NCBI GenBank assembly: GCA_002304505.1
Contig: NCEH01000016.1
Location: forward strand, 1-63,848
Reading direction: 5' to 3'
Source of the DNA: Rhizobiales bacterium 32-66-11
GTDB taxonomy: Bacteria; Pseudomonadota; Alphaproteobacteria; Rhizobiales; Xanthobacteraceae
Length of the DNA stretch: 63,848 nucleotides
Shown: in pieces, positions 43,936-52,700 of the stretch
How the letters are laid out: every line of letters begins with the position of its first letter
How positions within the stretch are numbered: the stretch's first letter is position 1
Translations under genes and position numbers: made by a program
The notes under the pieces: model-generated
Database searches by the model: none
The model's input: the letters and a program-made list of their open reading frames with translations, nothing else
What the model was told of the DNA's origin: nothing

Positions 43936-44634
43936 ATGGCTTTCGAGCATTTTAAGGTTCTGACTTTCGACATCGTGGGAACGTGCATCGACTTCGAGAA
44001 GGGCATCCTCGATGGCGTCCGCGCGATTGGCGGCGAGGCTGCGGCAAAGCTGACGGACGACGAAATCTTCGCGCCTTACCTTAAGGGCCGGGTGAAGTTC
44101 CCGGGCCGCTCCAGCGTCGTGATGCGCGATGTCTACATCCACACCGCCAAGGAACTCGGCCTGCCGCACGACGACCAGGCCGGTGACACCTTCATGCGGT
44201 ACTTTTTCAACTTCCCGGCGTTCCCGGACTCGATCGATGCGCTGAAGCGCCTGCGTCGCAAGTTCCGTCTGGTGGCGATGACCAATTTCGACCGCGTCGG
44301 CTACACCGCTTGCGCCAATACGCTGGAACTGCCGTTCCACGACAGCGTCACCTCGGACGAGGCCCAGTATCCGAAGCCCGATCCGCGCTTCTTCTCCTAC
44401 AACCTCGGCCGCCAGTCGATGCTCGGCTACAAGCAGGAAGAGATCCTGCACGTCGCGCAGAGCCAGTACCACGACATCGGCGTGGCGCGTGAGCTCGGCT
44501 ACAAGGTCTGCTGGATCGAGCGCCGCCAGGGCATGAAGGGCTTCGGCGGCACGCCGGAACCGAAAACCGTGACCAAGCCCGACTTCCACTTCGCCACGCT
44601 CGGCGCTCTGGCAGACGCGGTCGAGAACGACTGA
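43936..44634 (+). CDS. HAD-superfamily hydrolase, haloacid dehalogenase-like
   Basis: The 232-residue protein has motif I VLTFDIVGTCIDFE (nucleophile Asp11), motif II VAMTNFDR and motif III YPKPDPRFF. It resembles type II haloacid dehalogenases and phosphatases, but the cap and active-site residues needed to tell dehalogenase from phosphatase are not decisive here. ATG 43936 is 12 bases after GATGAAGAGGC. It pairs with the flavoprotein gene 19 bases downstream. Confidence 0.87.
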   Translation: MAFEHFKVLTFDIVGTCIDFEKGILDGVRAIGGEAAAKLTDDEIFAPYLKGRVKFPGRSSVVMRDVYIHTAKELGLPHDDQAGDTFMRYFFNFPAFPDSIDALKRLRRKFRLVAMTNFDRVGYTACANTLELPFHDSVTSDEAQYPKPDPRFFSYNLGRQSMLGYKQEEILHVAQSQYHDIGVARELGYKVCWIERRQGMKGFGGTPEPKTVTKPDFHFATLGALADAVEND

Positions 44635-44653
44635 CGTCAACCGGCTCCGATAG

Positions 44654-45961
44654 ATGAGACAAACCGAGATGCGCGAACTGAAATATCCTGCTTCGCTGTG
44701 GCGCCTCACCGCCACGGCAGCTGCCGAACCGGTGGAGTTGGCAGAAGCCGTGGTCGCGGATGTCGCCATCATCGGCGCCGGGTACACAGGGCTTTCCGCA
44801 GCCCTGCGGGCCATCGAACGCGGGCTAAAACCCGTCATTGTCGAAGCCGGCGAGGTCGGCTTCGGCGCTTCTGGCCGCAATGGCGGCGTGGTCTCGACCA
44901 AGTTCCGCGTCTCGTTAAGCGACATGGCACGCACCCATGGCATCGAGGTCGCCCGCCGGATGAGCCAGCTCGGCCACGACGCGACTGACTGCGTCGAGCA
45001 CTATGTCGAGAGCCTCGGTATCTCGGCCGGCTTTGCCAAGACCGGCAATCTGCGCTGCGCGCACAATAAGCTCGCGCTGCAGCGGCTGACCGACGAGGCC
45101 GAGACCGCCAGACGCCTGTTCGGCGACACCAGCCTGATCGTCCTCGACGCCAGCCAGACCGCGGCCGAGACCGGTTCGACCGCATTCGTCGGTGGCGTGC
45201 TGAATCAGCATGCTGGTGTTATCCATCCGCTCAATTATGCGCGCGGCCTTGCGGCCGCCGTGCGTGCACGCGGCGGCCTGATCTTCGAACGCTCGCCCGT
45301 CACCTCGGTGACCCAGCAGCCCCATGGCATTGAACTCGCCACCAACCGCGGCACCGTGCGAGCCCACCGGCTGATCATCGCCACCAACGGCTATTCCGAC
45401 CTCACGTCCGCCACCGAAGCGGTGCGGCGGACGGTGATCCCGTTCCGCAGCGCGATGATCGCGACCGAGCCTCTGCCTGGCGACGTGTTCAAGACCCTGG
45501 TGCCGCAGGGGCGCAGCTACAGCGAGACCCGGCGTATGATGCGCTGGTTCCGCCGCATCGACGACCGGCTGCTGTTTGGCGGGCGCGGCGCCTTCGGCAA
45601 GGATGATTCCGAAGCCGCCTTCCGCGCACTGGAGGGCGCCATGAAGGGGATTTTCCCGCTGTTGGAAGGCCGGGCGATCACCCATCGTTGGTCCGGACTG
45701 GTCGCCATGACCCTCGACAGCCTGCCGCAGGTCGGCATGCTCAACCCACGCATGGCGTTCGCGCTGGGCTACAATGGCACCGGCATCGCGATGTCGAGCC
45801 TGATCGGTCGCCACGTCCTCGACCTCGCCATGGGCGATGAGCCGGACCTCTCGCTGATGCGCCGCACGAAGCCGCAGAACATTCCATTCTACTTCCTGCA
45901 CGAGCCGACCGTGCGTGTCGTCGCCGGCTGGTACCAGTTCCTCGACCAGATCGGCCGCTAA
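44654..45961 (+). CDS. FAD-dependent oxidoreductase, amine/gamma-glutamylputrescine oxidase-like
   Basis: The 435-residue DAO-type flavoprotein starts after a 30-residue leader with VAIIGAGYTGLSAALRAIERG and has EVGFGASGRNGGVVSTKF, typical of PuuB and related oxidases. The C-terminal region has LPQVGMLNPRMAFALGYNGTGIAMSS. It likely oxidises an amine or N-methyl amino acid to an aldehyde plus ammonia or amine. The aldehyde could go to the succinate-semialdehyde-type dehydrogenase nearby. It shares the plus-strand unit with the HAD gene and ends before a terminator. Confidence 0.9.
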   Translation: MRQTEMRELKYPASLWRLTATAAAEPVELAEAVVADVAIIGAGYTGLSAALRAIERGLKPVIVEAGEVGFGASGRNGGVVSTKFRVSLSDMARTHGIEVARRMSQLGHDATDCVEHYVESLGISAGFAKTGNLRCAHNKLALQRLTDEAETARRLFGDTSLIVLDASQTAAETGSTAFVGGVLNQHAGVIHPLNYARGLAAAVRARGGLIFERSPVTSVTQQPHGIELATNRGTVRAHRLIIATNGYSDLTSATEAVRRTVIPFRSAMIATEPLPGDVFKTLVPQGRSYSETRRMMRWFRRIDDRLLFGGRGAFGKDDSEAAFRALEGAMKGIFPLLEGRAITHRWSGLVAMTLDSLPQVGMLNPRMAFALGYNGTGIAMSSLIGRHVLDLAMGDEPDLSLMRRTKPQNIPFYFLHEPTVRVVAGWYQFLDQIGR

Positions 45962-46090
45962 GCGCCGTGTGCGCCCCGCAAATGCGCGGCGCGCCATCGA
46001 ATCCGGTGCCGGCCGCGCGTGGCGCGGCGCCGGCTGGACCATCGTCCAGCGCGCGGGGCTGCTCATTCTTATCATCCCCTGGTGAGACCA

Positions 46091-46117
46091 CCCTCCCGTT
46101 CCGATACGGGAGGGTTC
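46091..46117 (+). terminator. Rho-independent terminator after the flavoprotein gene
   Basis: CCCTCCCGT (46091-46099) and ACGGGAGGG (46106-46114) form a perfect 9-bp stem with TTCTT following. A second perfect hairpin CCCGCCACG/CGTGGCGGG lies at 46144-46162, between this and the ABC ATPase stop. Confidence 0.75.
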
Positions 46118-46218
46118 TTGGCGTTCGGACATAGGACACCGGGCCCGCCACGGCGTGGCGGGAGCGAATGTCATTGCGGGTCAGGCCTGGATTGCAAAGC
46201 AATCAAGGCCGGACGTGC

Positions 46219-47001
46219 TTAGAGAATCTGGCTCAAGAACTGTCGCGTGCGAGGGTCCTGCGCCGCACCAAATATCTGCGCAGGCGAACCGTGCTCGACG
46301 ATGACCCCGCGATCGGTGAAGTAGACGTGGTCGGCCACCTCACGGGCGAAGCCCATCTCATGAGTCACGAGAATGCAGGTCATGCCCTCGGTGGCGAGTT
46401 CCTTGATGGTGACGAGCACTTCCTTGACCGTCTCCGGGTCGAGAGCGGCTGTCACCTCGTCGAACAGCATCACGTCGGGGCGCATGGCAAGACTGCGCGC
46501 GATGGCCACACGCTGCTGCTGGCCACCGGAAAGCTGGCCCGGATAGGCGTCTTCCTTTCCGGTCAGCCGCACCTTGGCGATCAGCGCGCGCGCACGCGCC
46601 TCGACTTCGGCTTTTGGCTCGCGCAGCACCTTGAGCGGCGCCATCATGACATTTTCCAACACCGTCTTATGCGGGAACAGATTATATTGCTGAAACACAA
46701 TGCCCACCTTGCGACGCAGGGAGAGCTTGTCCAGCTTGGCGTCGTTGACTTCCTGGCCCTCGACCGTGATCGAGCCCTGGTGGATCGGGGTAAGCCCGTT
46801 GATGCAGCGGATCAACGTCGACTTGCCGGAGCCCGATGGGCCGATGATGCAGACGATCTCGCCCTTGCGGACATCCATGCTCACGCCCCTGAGCACCTCG
46901 AACGAGCCAAACGACTTGTGCACGTCCTTCAGCGAAACGATCGGGCTCTCGTCCGGCCAGGAGCGATGCTCGGTGACCGAGGGTTCAGGTGGCAACAGCA
47001 T
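46219..47001 (-). CDS. Polar amino acid ABC transporter ATP-binding protein
   Basis: The 260-residue GlnQ/HisP-type ATPase has Walker [20 protein letters not shown], signature [18 protein letters not shown] and [18 protein letters not shown]. It is the energising subunit for the two permeases upstream on the same strand. ATG 47001 is inside the end of the permease gene (17-base overlap). The family takes up polar or opine-type amino acids. Confidence 0.93.
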   Translation of the reverse strand: MLLPPEPSVTEHRSWPDESPIVSLKDVHKSFGSFEVLRGVSMDVRKGEIVCIIGPSGSGKSTLIRCINGLTPIHQGSITVEGQEVNDAKLDKLSLRRKVGIVFQQYNLFPHKTVLENVMMAPLKVLREPKAEVEARARALIAKVRLTGKEDAYPGQLSGGQQQRVAIARSLAMRPDVMLFDEVTAALDPETVKEVLVTIKELATEGMTCILVTHEMGFAREVADHVYFTDRGVIVEHGSPAQIFGAAQDPRTRQFLSQIL

Positions 47002-47827
47002 ATTTGCGCTCAAGCTTACGGGTGCAGATGGCGATCGGGTAGATGTAGATGAAGAAAAGGCACAGCAGAAAAAGGTAGAAGGGCAGCAACAACTCGGGCC
47101 GTGCCCCGGCCGCCTCCATACTGGACTGGGCGTTCCACACCGCCTCATGGACACTGAAGATCGAAGCCATCGGGGTGGAAAGCGTCAACAACGCGTACCA
47201 GTTCATCCATGGCGGAATGGCGCGGCGGATGCACTGCGGAAGGATGATCCAACGCAACGTCTGCGCGCGCGTGAACGCCAGGCCATCTGCTGATTCCCAC
47301 TGGCCTGTCGGGATCGAGTTGACCGCGCCGCGCAGGATCTCGCTGACATTGCCCGCCACTGGCAGCGAGAAGGCCAGCGTCGCCTTCAGCCAGTCGGGGA
47401 ACTCGATCGGCTTGCCGCCGGGAATGCGGATCTCGATCGGCAGCAAGTACATGATGGCGAATAGGATCACCAGCCAGGGCGAGTTGCGCAGCAGCAACGT
47501 GAAGAACCGCGCCGGCAGCCGCAACAGGCGGCCCGGGCTGATCTGCATCAGACCGAGCCCGATGCCGAGCACGGTGGCGAGCGCCATCGCCAGGAAGCTC
47601 ATCACAAGATTGAGGACGAACCCGCGCAGGATATGGGGCGTCCACGTCGCCAGCGTCGCCAGCGCCGAGGGCGTGGCGGGCGGCGCCGCCGCCGACTGCG
47701 CCGATGCGAAGGTCAGCGACGCGGCGAACATCACCAACAGCGCCGCGCCGTGGCGCCAGTCGAGTGCGCTCAAGACGCGCCCGGAAACCAGCAGGCGGGG
47801 ATCGAGCTGGAACGGCCGGCGGCTCAT
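46985..47827 (-). CDS. Polar amino acid ABC transporter permease (HisM/GlnP type)
   Basis: The 280-residue permease carries five or six hydrophobic segments, with an N-terminal segment (HGAALLVMFAASLTFASAQ) preceding the usual core. The EAA-type loop ADGLAFTRAQTLRWIILPQCIRRAIPP marks contact with the ATPase. ATG 47827 overlaps the stop of the upstream permease (ATGA). The long N-terminal segment is an extra relative to the average family member. Confidence 0.9.
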   Translation of the reverse strand: MSRRPFQLDPRLLVSGRVLSALDWRHGAALLVMFAASLTFASAQSAAAPPATPSALATLATWTPHILRGFVLNLVMSFLAMALATVLGIGLGLMQISPGRLLRLPARFFTLLLRNSPWLVILFAIMYLLPIEIRIPGGKPIEFPDWLKATLAFSLPVAGNVSEILRGAVNSIPTGQWESADGLAFTRAQTLRWIILPQCIRRAIPPWMNWYALLTLSTPMASIFSVHEAVWNAQSSMEAAGARPELLLPFYLFLLCLFFIYIYPIAICTRKLERKYAVAT

Positions 47828-48570
47828 CGACCGTACCCCGGAAGGGCGAGCCGGCGCTCCAGCGCGTGCAGGCCATAGGACAGCAGGGTGATGACACCGA
47901 CGTAGAAGAGGAACAGCACCCACATCATCTCCGGGACGTTCACATTGTCCGACCAGACCTGATTGAGCACGTATGTCATTTCCGGGACCGATATGACGTA
48001 GGCGAGCGAGGTGGTCTTGGCCAGGCTAACGAGATTGTTGGTCAGCGCCGGCAGACTGATGCGGAACGCAAGCGGCAGCGAGACATAGATATAGGTCTGC
48101 CAGCGCGTGAAGCAGAGGCTCTCGGCCGCTTCCAGCGTCGAAGCCGGCACCGCCTCAAGTCCCGACCGGAAGATTTCGACATTGAACGCCCCGCCGAATA
48201 TGCCGAGCGACAACACGGCCCAGCCGAAGGCCGAGATGATCGGCTGCGAATAGCCGCCCATGTCGAACGCCGGCGTGAAGGCCCCCAGTCCGAAATAGAA
48301 GAACAACAGCTGGATCATCGGCGGGGTGTTGCGGAACACCTGGATGTAGGCATCCGCGCAGATCCGCAGCGCCCGCGACTGGGAGTTCTGGCTCCAGGCC
48401 CCCAGCACGCCGATGATCAACGACAACAGCAGTGACCAGAAGATCAGCTGCAGCGAGACGCTGGCGCCTCCCACGAACCGGTCATATTCGTACCGTTCGT
48501 AGAATACTGTGAAGTTCAGCCCCGTCCGATCATAGAGTTCACGGAAGAGTGGCGATATGAGTTCAAGCAT
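47824..48570 (-). CDS. Polar amino acid ABC transporter permease
   Basis: The 248-residue permease has five predicted helices, the VFRNTPPMIQLLFFYFGLG motif of the His/Glu/Gln/Arg permease family and the EAA loop AAESLCFTRWQTYIYVSLPLAFRISLP. It is translationally coupled to the second permease (ATGA overlap) and lies 48 bases after the binding-protein gene. Confidence 0.92.
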   Translation of the reverse strand: MLELISPLFRELYDRTGLNFTVFYERYEYDRFVGGASVSLQLIFWSLLLSLIIGVLGAWSQNSQSRALRICADAYIQVFRNTPPMIQLLFFYFGLGAFTPAFDMGGYSQPIISAFGWAVLSLGIFGGAFNVEIFRSGLEAVPASTLEAAESLCFTRWQTYIYVSLPLAFRISLPALTNNLVSLAKTTSLAYVISVPEMTYVLNQVWSDNVNVPEMMWVLFLFYVGVITLLSYGLHALERRLALPGYGR

Positions 48571-48618
48571 GTCGAGATATCGAACAGTTGTCTAACGCCA
48601 TGACGTACGGGGCTGCCA

Positions 48619-49479
48619 TCACTTCTGCGGAGCCAAGTAGCCGGTGTCCCAGTGGTGCTTCTTGTTCTGCTCCACGAACCAGGCGGACTGCTTGAGGCCC
48701 CATTTGCGTTCGAGCTCGATCAGGGTGCCCTCGGCCTGCCAGCGATAGGCCATCCCGGCCATAAACACGCCCCAGCCCTTGTTCAGCTCGTCCAGAGGCA
48801 CAGCCGAGGCCCAAGGATTGTTGTAGAGGACGGTCACCGGCATCTCGTACTCGGCCCATTCCGGCTGATCGAGATCCGCCATGATGCCCACGTCGTCATA
48901 CAGATAGGCGATGCACTTGCCGGTACGCAGGGCCTCCTTCGCCTCGGTGTTGCCGGCGAAAGCGATCACCTTGGCCTTGAAGTCGGTCTCGACCTGCTTG
49001 TTGTAGTAAAGCCCCTGCTTGCCGCAGACCGGCTTGTCCGCGAGGTCCTTCCAATTCTTGATGACACCCTTCTTGGCCATCAACGAGGGACCGGAGGCCC
49101 AATAGGCCGGCTCGATCATGCCGACGATCTTGCGACGCTCGGCAGTATCGTACATGCCGCCGATGATCACGTCGATCTTGCACTGCTGCAGGAACTGCAT
49201 GCGGTTGGCCGAAGTGATGATCACGGGCTCAAACTTAACGCCGAGCGCGTCGGCGACGCTCTTGCCCAGATCGACCTCGATGCCCTGCAGCGTACCATCC
49301 GGCGCCGGGAACCCCCACGGCTTCAGCGCACCCTGCACGCCGACGCGAACGGCACCGCGGTCGAGAATTTCCTTAAGACGCCCCTCTGCGGAGGCAGCGC
49401 CGACGGCCAGTGTCGAGACGGCGCCCAGGGCGCACGCGGCGACCACGAGCATACGTTTGAATACGCAGGCGAACTGCAT
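48619..49479 (-). CDS. Polar amino acid-type ABC transporter binding protein
   Basis: The 286-residue family 3 binding protein has a signal peptide (FKRMLVVAACALGAVSTLAVGAASAEG) and begins its fold GRLKEILDRGAVRVGVQGALKPWGFP. The VDLGKSVADALGVKFEPV and IDVIIGGMYDTAERRK segments are standard. ATG 49479 (MQFACVFKRM) is preceded by CAGGAACG; the much longer frame upstream is not coding. It delivers the solute to the two permeases downstream. The ligand is unknown, possibly an amine or amino acid used by the nearby flavoprotein. Confidence 0.92.
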   Translation of the reverse strand: MQFACVFKRMLVVAACALGAVSTLAVGAASAEGRLKEILDRGAVRVGVQGALKPWGFPAPDGTLQGIEVDLGKSVADALGVKFEPVIITSANRMQFLQQCKIDVIIGGMYDTAERRKIVGMIEPAYWASGPSLMAKKGVIKNWKDLADKPVCGKQGLYYNKQVETDFKAKVIAFAGNTEAKEALRTGKCIAYLYDDVGIMADLDQPEWAEYEMPVTVLYNNPWASAVPLDELNKGWGVFMAGMAYRWQAEGTLIELERKWGLKQSAWFVEQNKKHHWDTGYLAPQK

Positions 49480-49737
49480 CGTTCCTGTTCTCCCTCTGGT
49501 CCGACAGCAACGTTTGACGCCAGTGCGGCGCCGTCGCAGCTTGCCGGATACAAAAATGACCTTACCGCCGAAGCGTGGCTTCCGCGATGATCCCGATCGT
49601 CGATCGGGTGGCCTCGGCGGCCCTCCGGCACCCGCCGGAGCTGTGCCGAAACCGCTCACGACGCAAGTAAGCCGCACAACCCATAATGCTCAAAATGAAA
49701 TGATTGAGGATCATTATGCGGAAAAGTCATATAGGGA

Positions 49738-50640
49738 TCAGCGGGGCAGCTGGGCCATGATGGCGTCGCGCTCCGTCATCATCCGCTCGATCAAGGCTTC
49801 GGCGGCACGGCTCATGGGTCGGCTGTCGGGCCGCAACAACGCGACATTGAAGGGGATCGTCGGCGCGAACGGCAACAGGACCACCCGCTCGTCGTGCTGC
49901 TGGATCGCGGTGTAGGGATCAACCAGCGCCACGCCCAATCCCTGCTTGGCCATTTCATAGGCGGAGGAGGAAAGCGTGGTCTCATAGGCAGGATCGAGCT
50001 TAATGCCGTTGGAGCGGAACGCTTGGGCGATCAGCGGCCCAGCCGAGACGAACGAGGTCCAGGAGATGAATGGCGTGCCGACCAGGTCCGCCGGGACCAG
50101 TCGCGACTTGCGCGCCAAAGGATGGTCGGCGCGAACCGCGGCGAAATAGGGTGTGTCGCTAAAGATCTCGGTGCGGAATCCCGAGCGCCTAAGCGGCGTT
50201 TCCGCCAAGCCGAACTCAATCTGCCGCGCCACCGCCCATTCCTCGATCTTGGCGGAGAGCCAGACATTGAGCTGCACCCGGGTGTGGGGCCAGTCCTCGC
50301 GGAATCGCGACAGCAGCTTCGGCAGGAAGGTGATGCCAAGCGCCGGCATCACGCCGATCGCGATCCGGCTGTTCTCTCCATCGGCCACCTTCTGCGCGAA
50401 GCTTTTCAGCGTCTCGAGCGAGGCATAGGCGCGCTCGACCTCGTCAAGCAGCAGGCGGGCGGCCGCAGTGGGCGTCACCAGCCCGCGCCGGCGCTCGAAC
50501 AGAGATACGCCCAGTTCGCCCTCCAGCCGGTCGAGCAACCGGCTGACCGCCGGCTGGCTGCGCCCCAGCAGTTCAGCCGCCGCACTGACCGTGCCGGTCA
50601 GCATCACCGCGCGGAAGGCGGAGAAATACAGCATGTTCAT
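49738..50640 (-). CDS. LysR-family transcriptional regulator
   Basis: A 300-residue LTTR with helix-turn-helix VSAAAELLGRSQPAVSRLLDRLEGELGVSLFERRR and an effector domain. It resembles OccR/NocR-like regulators of opine or amino-acid transport. It lies upstream of the amino acid ABC operon on the same strand with a 258-base gap, so it probably regulates that operon. ATG 50640 opens directly into the family N-terminus (MNMLYFSAFRAVM). Confidence 0.92.
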   Translation of the reverse strand: MNMLYFSAFRAVMLTGTVSAAAELLGRSQPAVSRLLDRLEGELGVSLFERRRGLVTPTAAARLLLDEVERAYASLETLKSFAQKVADGENSRIAIGVMPALGITFLPKLLSRFREDWPHTRVQLNVWLSAKIEEWAVARQIEFGLAETPLRRSGFRTEIFSDTPYFAAVRADHPLARKSRLVPADLVGTPFISWTSFVSAGPLIAQAFRSNGIKLDPAYETTLSSSAYEMAKQGLGVALVDPYTAIQQHDERVVLLPFAPTIPFNVALLRPDSRPMSRAAEALIERMMTERDAIMAQLPR

Positions 50641-51168
50641 AGCGTGGCTATCTCGCCTCTCGAACTTAGCCCGCAGATGTCACAGATGGGGGGCGCATCG
50701 GGGCTGGAACCGTGAGTGGTTCATCTATGACAAAGGCTTAGCGAACAGCAGAGGAGTTCACCAATGCAAACAGAGTGTAGCGCGACGAGCTCCGATTCTG
50801 CACGCGTTGAATTTCGCAGTGCGGTAGCGGCGTCTGGCGTGGCGCGGTTACGAGCGACGCCGGCGGTCTCCCGCTGGCTGCGAGCGGCCGCGCGACCGGA
50901 ATTGTTGGCCGCTTCGCCGCCTTCCAGGATCAACGTCGGCCGAACCTCATCGAGCACGAAATTCGCATGGCGGTCGGCCAGCGCATTTTCAGAATGACGC
51001 TTGGCGGCGAAGATCTCAAAGATCACGACGGGCGGAGTTCGAGCCGGAGTTGATCAAAACCCGCGCGCGGGAAAGTCCCATGCGCGCCAAGGCAATTTCT
51101 TCGACATTTTATTTTGTGATATTCGCGAAATATTATCGCTCTTTAAGTATACGAGGAGGAGAAGTGCC
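50641..51168. other. Intergenic stretch between LysR and a small-ORF region
   Basis: About 530 bases without a convincing gene. A 101-codon frame on the minus strand (50721-51026) has no ribosome site and no recognisable family. The last 60 bases (51105-51160) are strikingly AT-rich, including ATATTCGCGAAATAT, and probably contain a promoter for the next ORF. Confidence 0.45.
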
Positions 51169-51437
51169 ATGCCGATTCAACAATCGGCGGCGCGTGGCGT
51201 CCTATCGCAAGAGCGCAGATGGGATGTGGTGCACCCGGGCCTGATCATCCTCTGGCCATGGCGCAGCGCTGTCAGAATGAAGGCCGGATGTGTCAGGCGG
51301 CGGATATCTATTGGATGCTGTCTGAGGAGCACACCGCCTCGGAAGAAGGGATGCGAAGACTGGCCGAGACGTATGAGCGCAATGGTTCGCGGCATATGGC
51401 GCGCGCCATCTTCGAGCGTCTCAGTTCTTTGACCTGA
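51169..51437 (+). pseudogene. Small TPR-like protein gene, possibly frameshifted
   Basis: An ATG at 51169 with an excellent ribosome site (GAGGAGGAGAAGTGCC) opens MPIQQSAARGVLSQERRWDV, but that frame soon becomes Arg/Cys-rich and unlikely. Another frame, open from 51219, encodes MAQRCQNEGRMCQAADIYWMLSEEH followed by a helical segment RLAETYERNGSRHMARAIFERL, which looks like a TPR pair. The start belongs to one frame and the protein-like body to another. A +/-1 shift between 51200 and 51260 would reconcile them. The alternative is an independent 59-residue ORF from ATG 51258. Confidence 0.45.
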
Positions 51438-51525
51438 ACACCGATGTCGCGACCCAATCGCCAGCGGTCGCACGGGGCTGATGATCGCGGGGCAGGCGCC
51501 GGCGTCCGCGTCCCAGCGCCGCCGT

Positions 51526-52530
51526 TCAGCCGCGTCTGGCGCCCGCCGATGCCGCCGGGCCGACCATCATGCGGGCGCTGTGCCATTGGCCGGTTTCGAT
51601 CAGCCCGGCCGCGATCTGCCGCACCAGATCCTTCACGCAAAGCGCCGCATAGCTCAGAGGCCGCGAGGCGGTGTGGCAGATGGCGAGGCGGCGGTTCATC
51701 ATCGCCTCCTCGAAGCGGGTGCAGATGGTACGGGTCTGACCCAGGGCGCTGATCCACCCGGCGGGAAGGATCGCCTCGCCGATGCCCGCCTCCACGCATT
51801 GGGGGATCATGCTGAAGGTCTCGATCTCGCGCACGGCCCCCAGCCTCAGGGCGCGGCGGGCGAAGCGCTCCTCCACCATGGTCCGCAGCTGGCCCTTCGC
51901 CAGGATCAGCGGCCGGTCGACCACGTCTTCGAGCCGGACGGCGTCGTCCCACCGTTCCGCGCCTTGGCTGGAGCGCACCAGCAGGAATTCTTCCTCCACC
52001 AGGTCATGGGCGTGGATGGCGGGATTGAGATTGCCTTCGCGGACCATGATGCCCACGTCGATGGAATTCGACATGAGATGCACCGCGATGCCGCAACTGT
52101 GCGCCTCCACGATCTGAAGCTCGATCGCCGGAAACCGGACCAGAGTCTCGCGCAGCAGCGGCGCGGCAAGGATGAGGTTGATGCTGTAGGGAATGCCGAT
52201 CGTGACGCTGCCGGTGGGCTCCTCCAGCGAGCCCTGGATCTCGGAGCGTGCCATCTCCAATTGGTGAAACACGATCTTGCAATGCGCATAGAGCTTCTCG
52301 CCGGCGCGTGTGGGGCGCACGCCCTTGGAGGACCGCTCCAGCAGCGAGGTGCGCAGATCGAATTCCAGGCATCGCATGCTCTTGCTCAAGGCGGGCTGGG
52401 CGACGTGCAATTCCGCCGACGCCCGCGAGATGCTGCCCAGTTCGACGATGCGCGCGAAATAATGAAGCTTCCGCAGGTCGAACCTTTCGCTCCTGAAGGC
52501 GCCCACGGGTGGCCGGAACGACGCATTCAT
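51526..52530 (-). CDS. LysR-family transcriptional regulator
   Basis: The 334-residue LTTR has helix-turn-helix GSISRASAELHVAQPALSKSMRCLEFDLRTSLLERSSKG and an effector domain similar to CynR/Nac-type regulators. ATG 52530 is eight bases after GGAG; a GTG codon directly precedes it. It is divergent from the CoA-transferase gene across 170 bases and is the natural candidate regulator for the whole downstream catabolic block. Confidence 0.92.
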   Translation of the reverse strand: MNASFRPPVGAFRSERFDLRKLHYFARIVELGSISRASAELHVAQPALSKSMRCLEFDLRTSLLERSSKGVRPTRAGEKLYAHCKIVFHQLEMARSEIQGSLEEPTGSVTIGIPYSINLILAAPLLRETLVRFPAIELQIVEAHSCGIAVHLMSNSIDVGIMVREGNLNPAIHAHDLVEEEFLLVRSSQGAERWDDAVRLEDVVDRPLILAKGQLRTMVEERFARRALRLGAVREIETFSMIPQCVEAGIGEAILPAGWISALGQTRTICTRFEEAMMNRRLAICHTASRPLSYAALCVKDLVRQIAAGLIETGQWHSARMMVGPAASAGARRG

Positions 52531-52555
52531 CACGAGTTCTCCCCAACCATACCAT

Positions 52556-52567
52556 GCAGATATATGC
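52556..52567. promoter_or_regulatory. Possible LysR-type operator
   Basis: GCAGATATATGC is a short interrupted dyad in the LysR/CoA-transferase divergent region, 26 bases from the LysR start. It resembles T-N11-A LTTR boxes only loosely. Confidence 0.3.
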
Positions 52568-52700
52568 GGTAGGCCCGAACGTTATTTTTGGACGTGCACG
52601 CCAGCCCATAGGAAAGCACGCGGGGACGGCCCCCTGCGCCGGGCCGGGGGCGCAAACCTGCACCCCTCTGCGCGGCAAACAAACAAGAAGGACGGGATGG

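Noticed and set aside
50721..51026. 101-codon minus-strand ORF upstream of LysR
   Set aside because: It starts with GTG without a Shine-Dalgarno and has no recognisable domain; kept only as a note in the intergenic entry.
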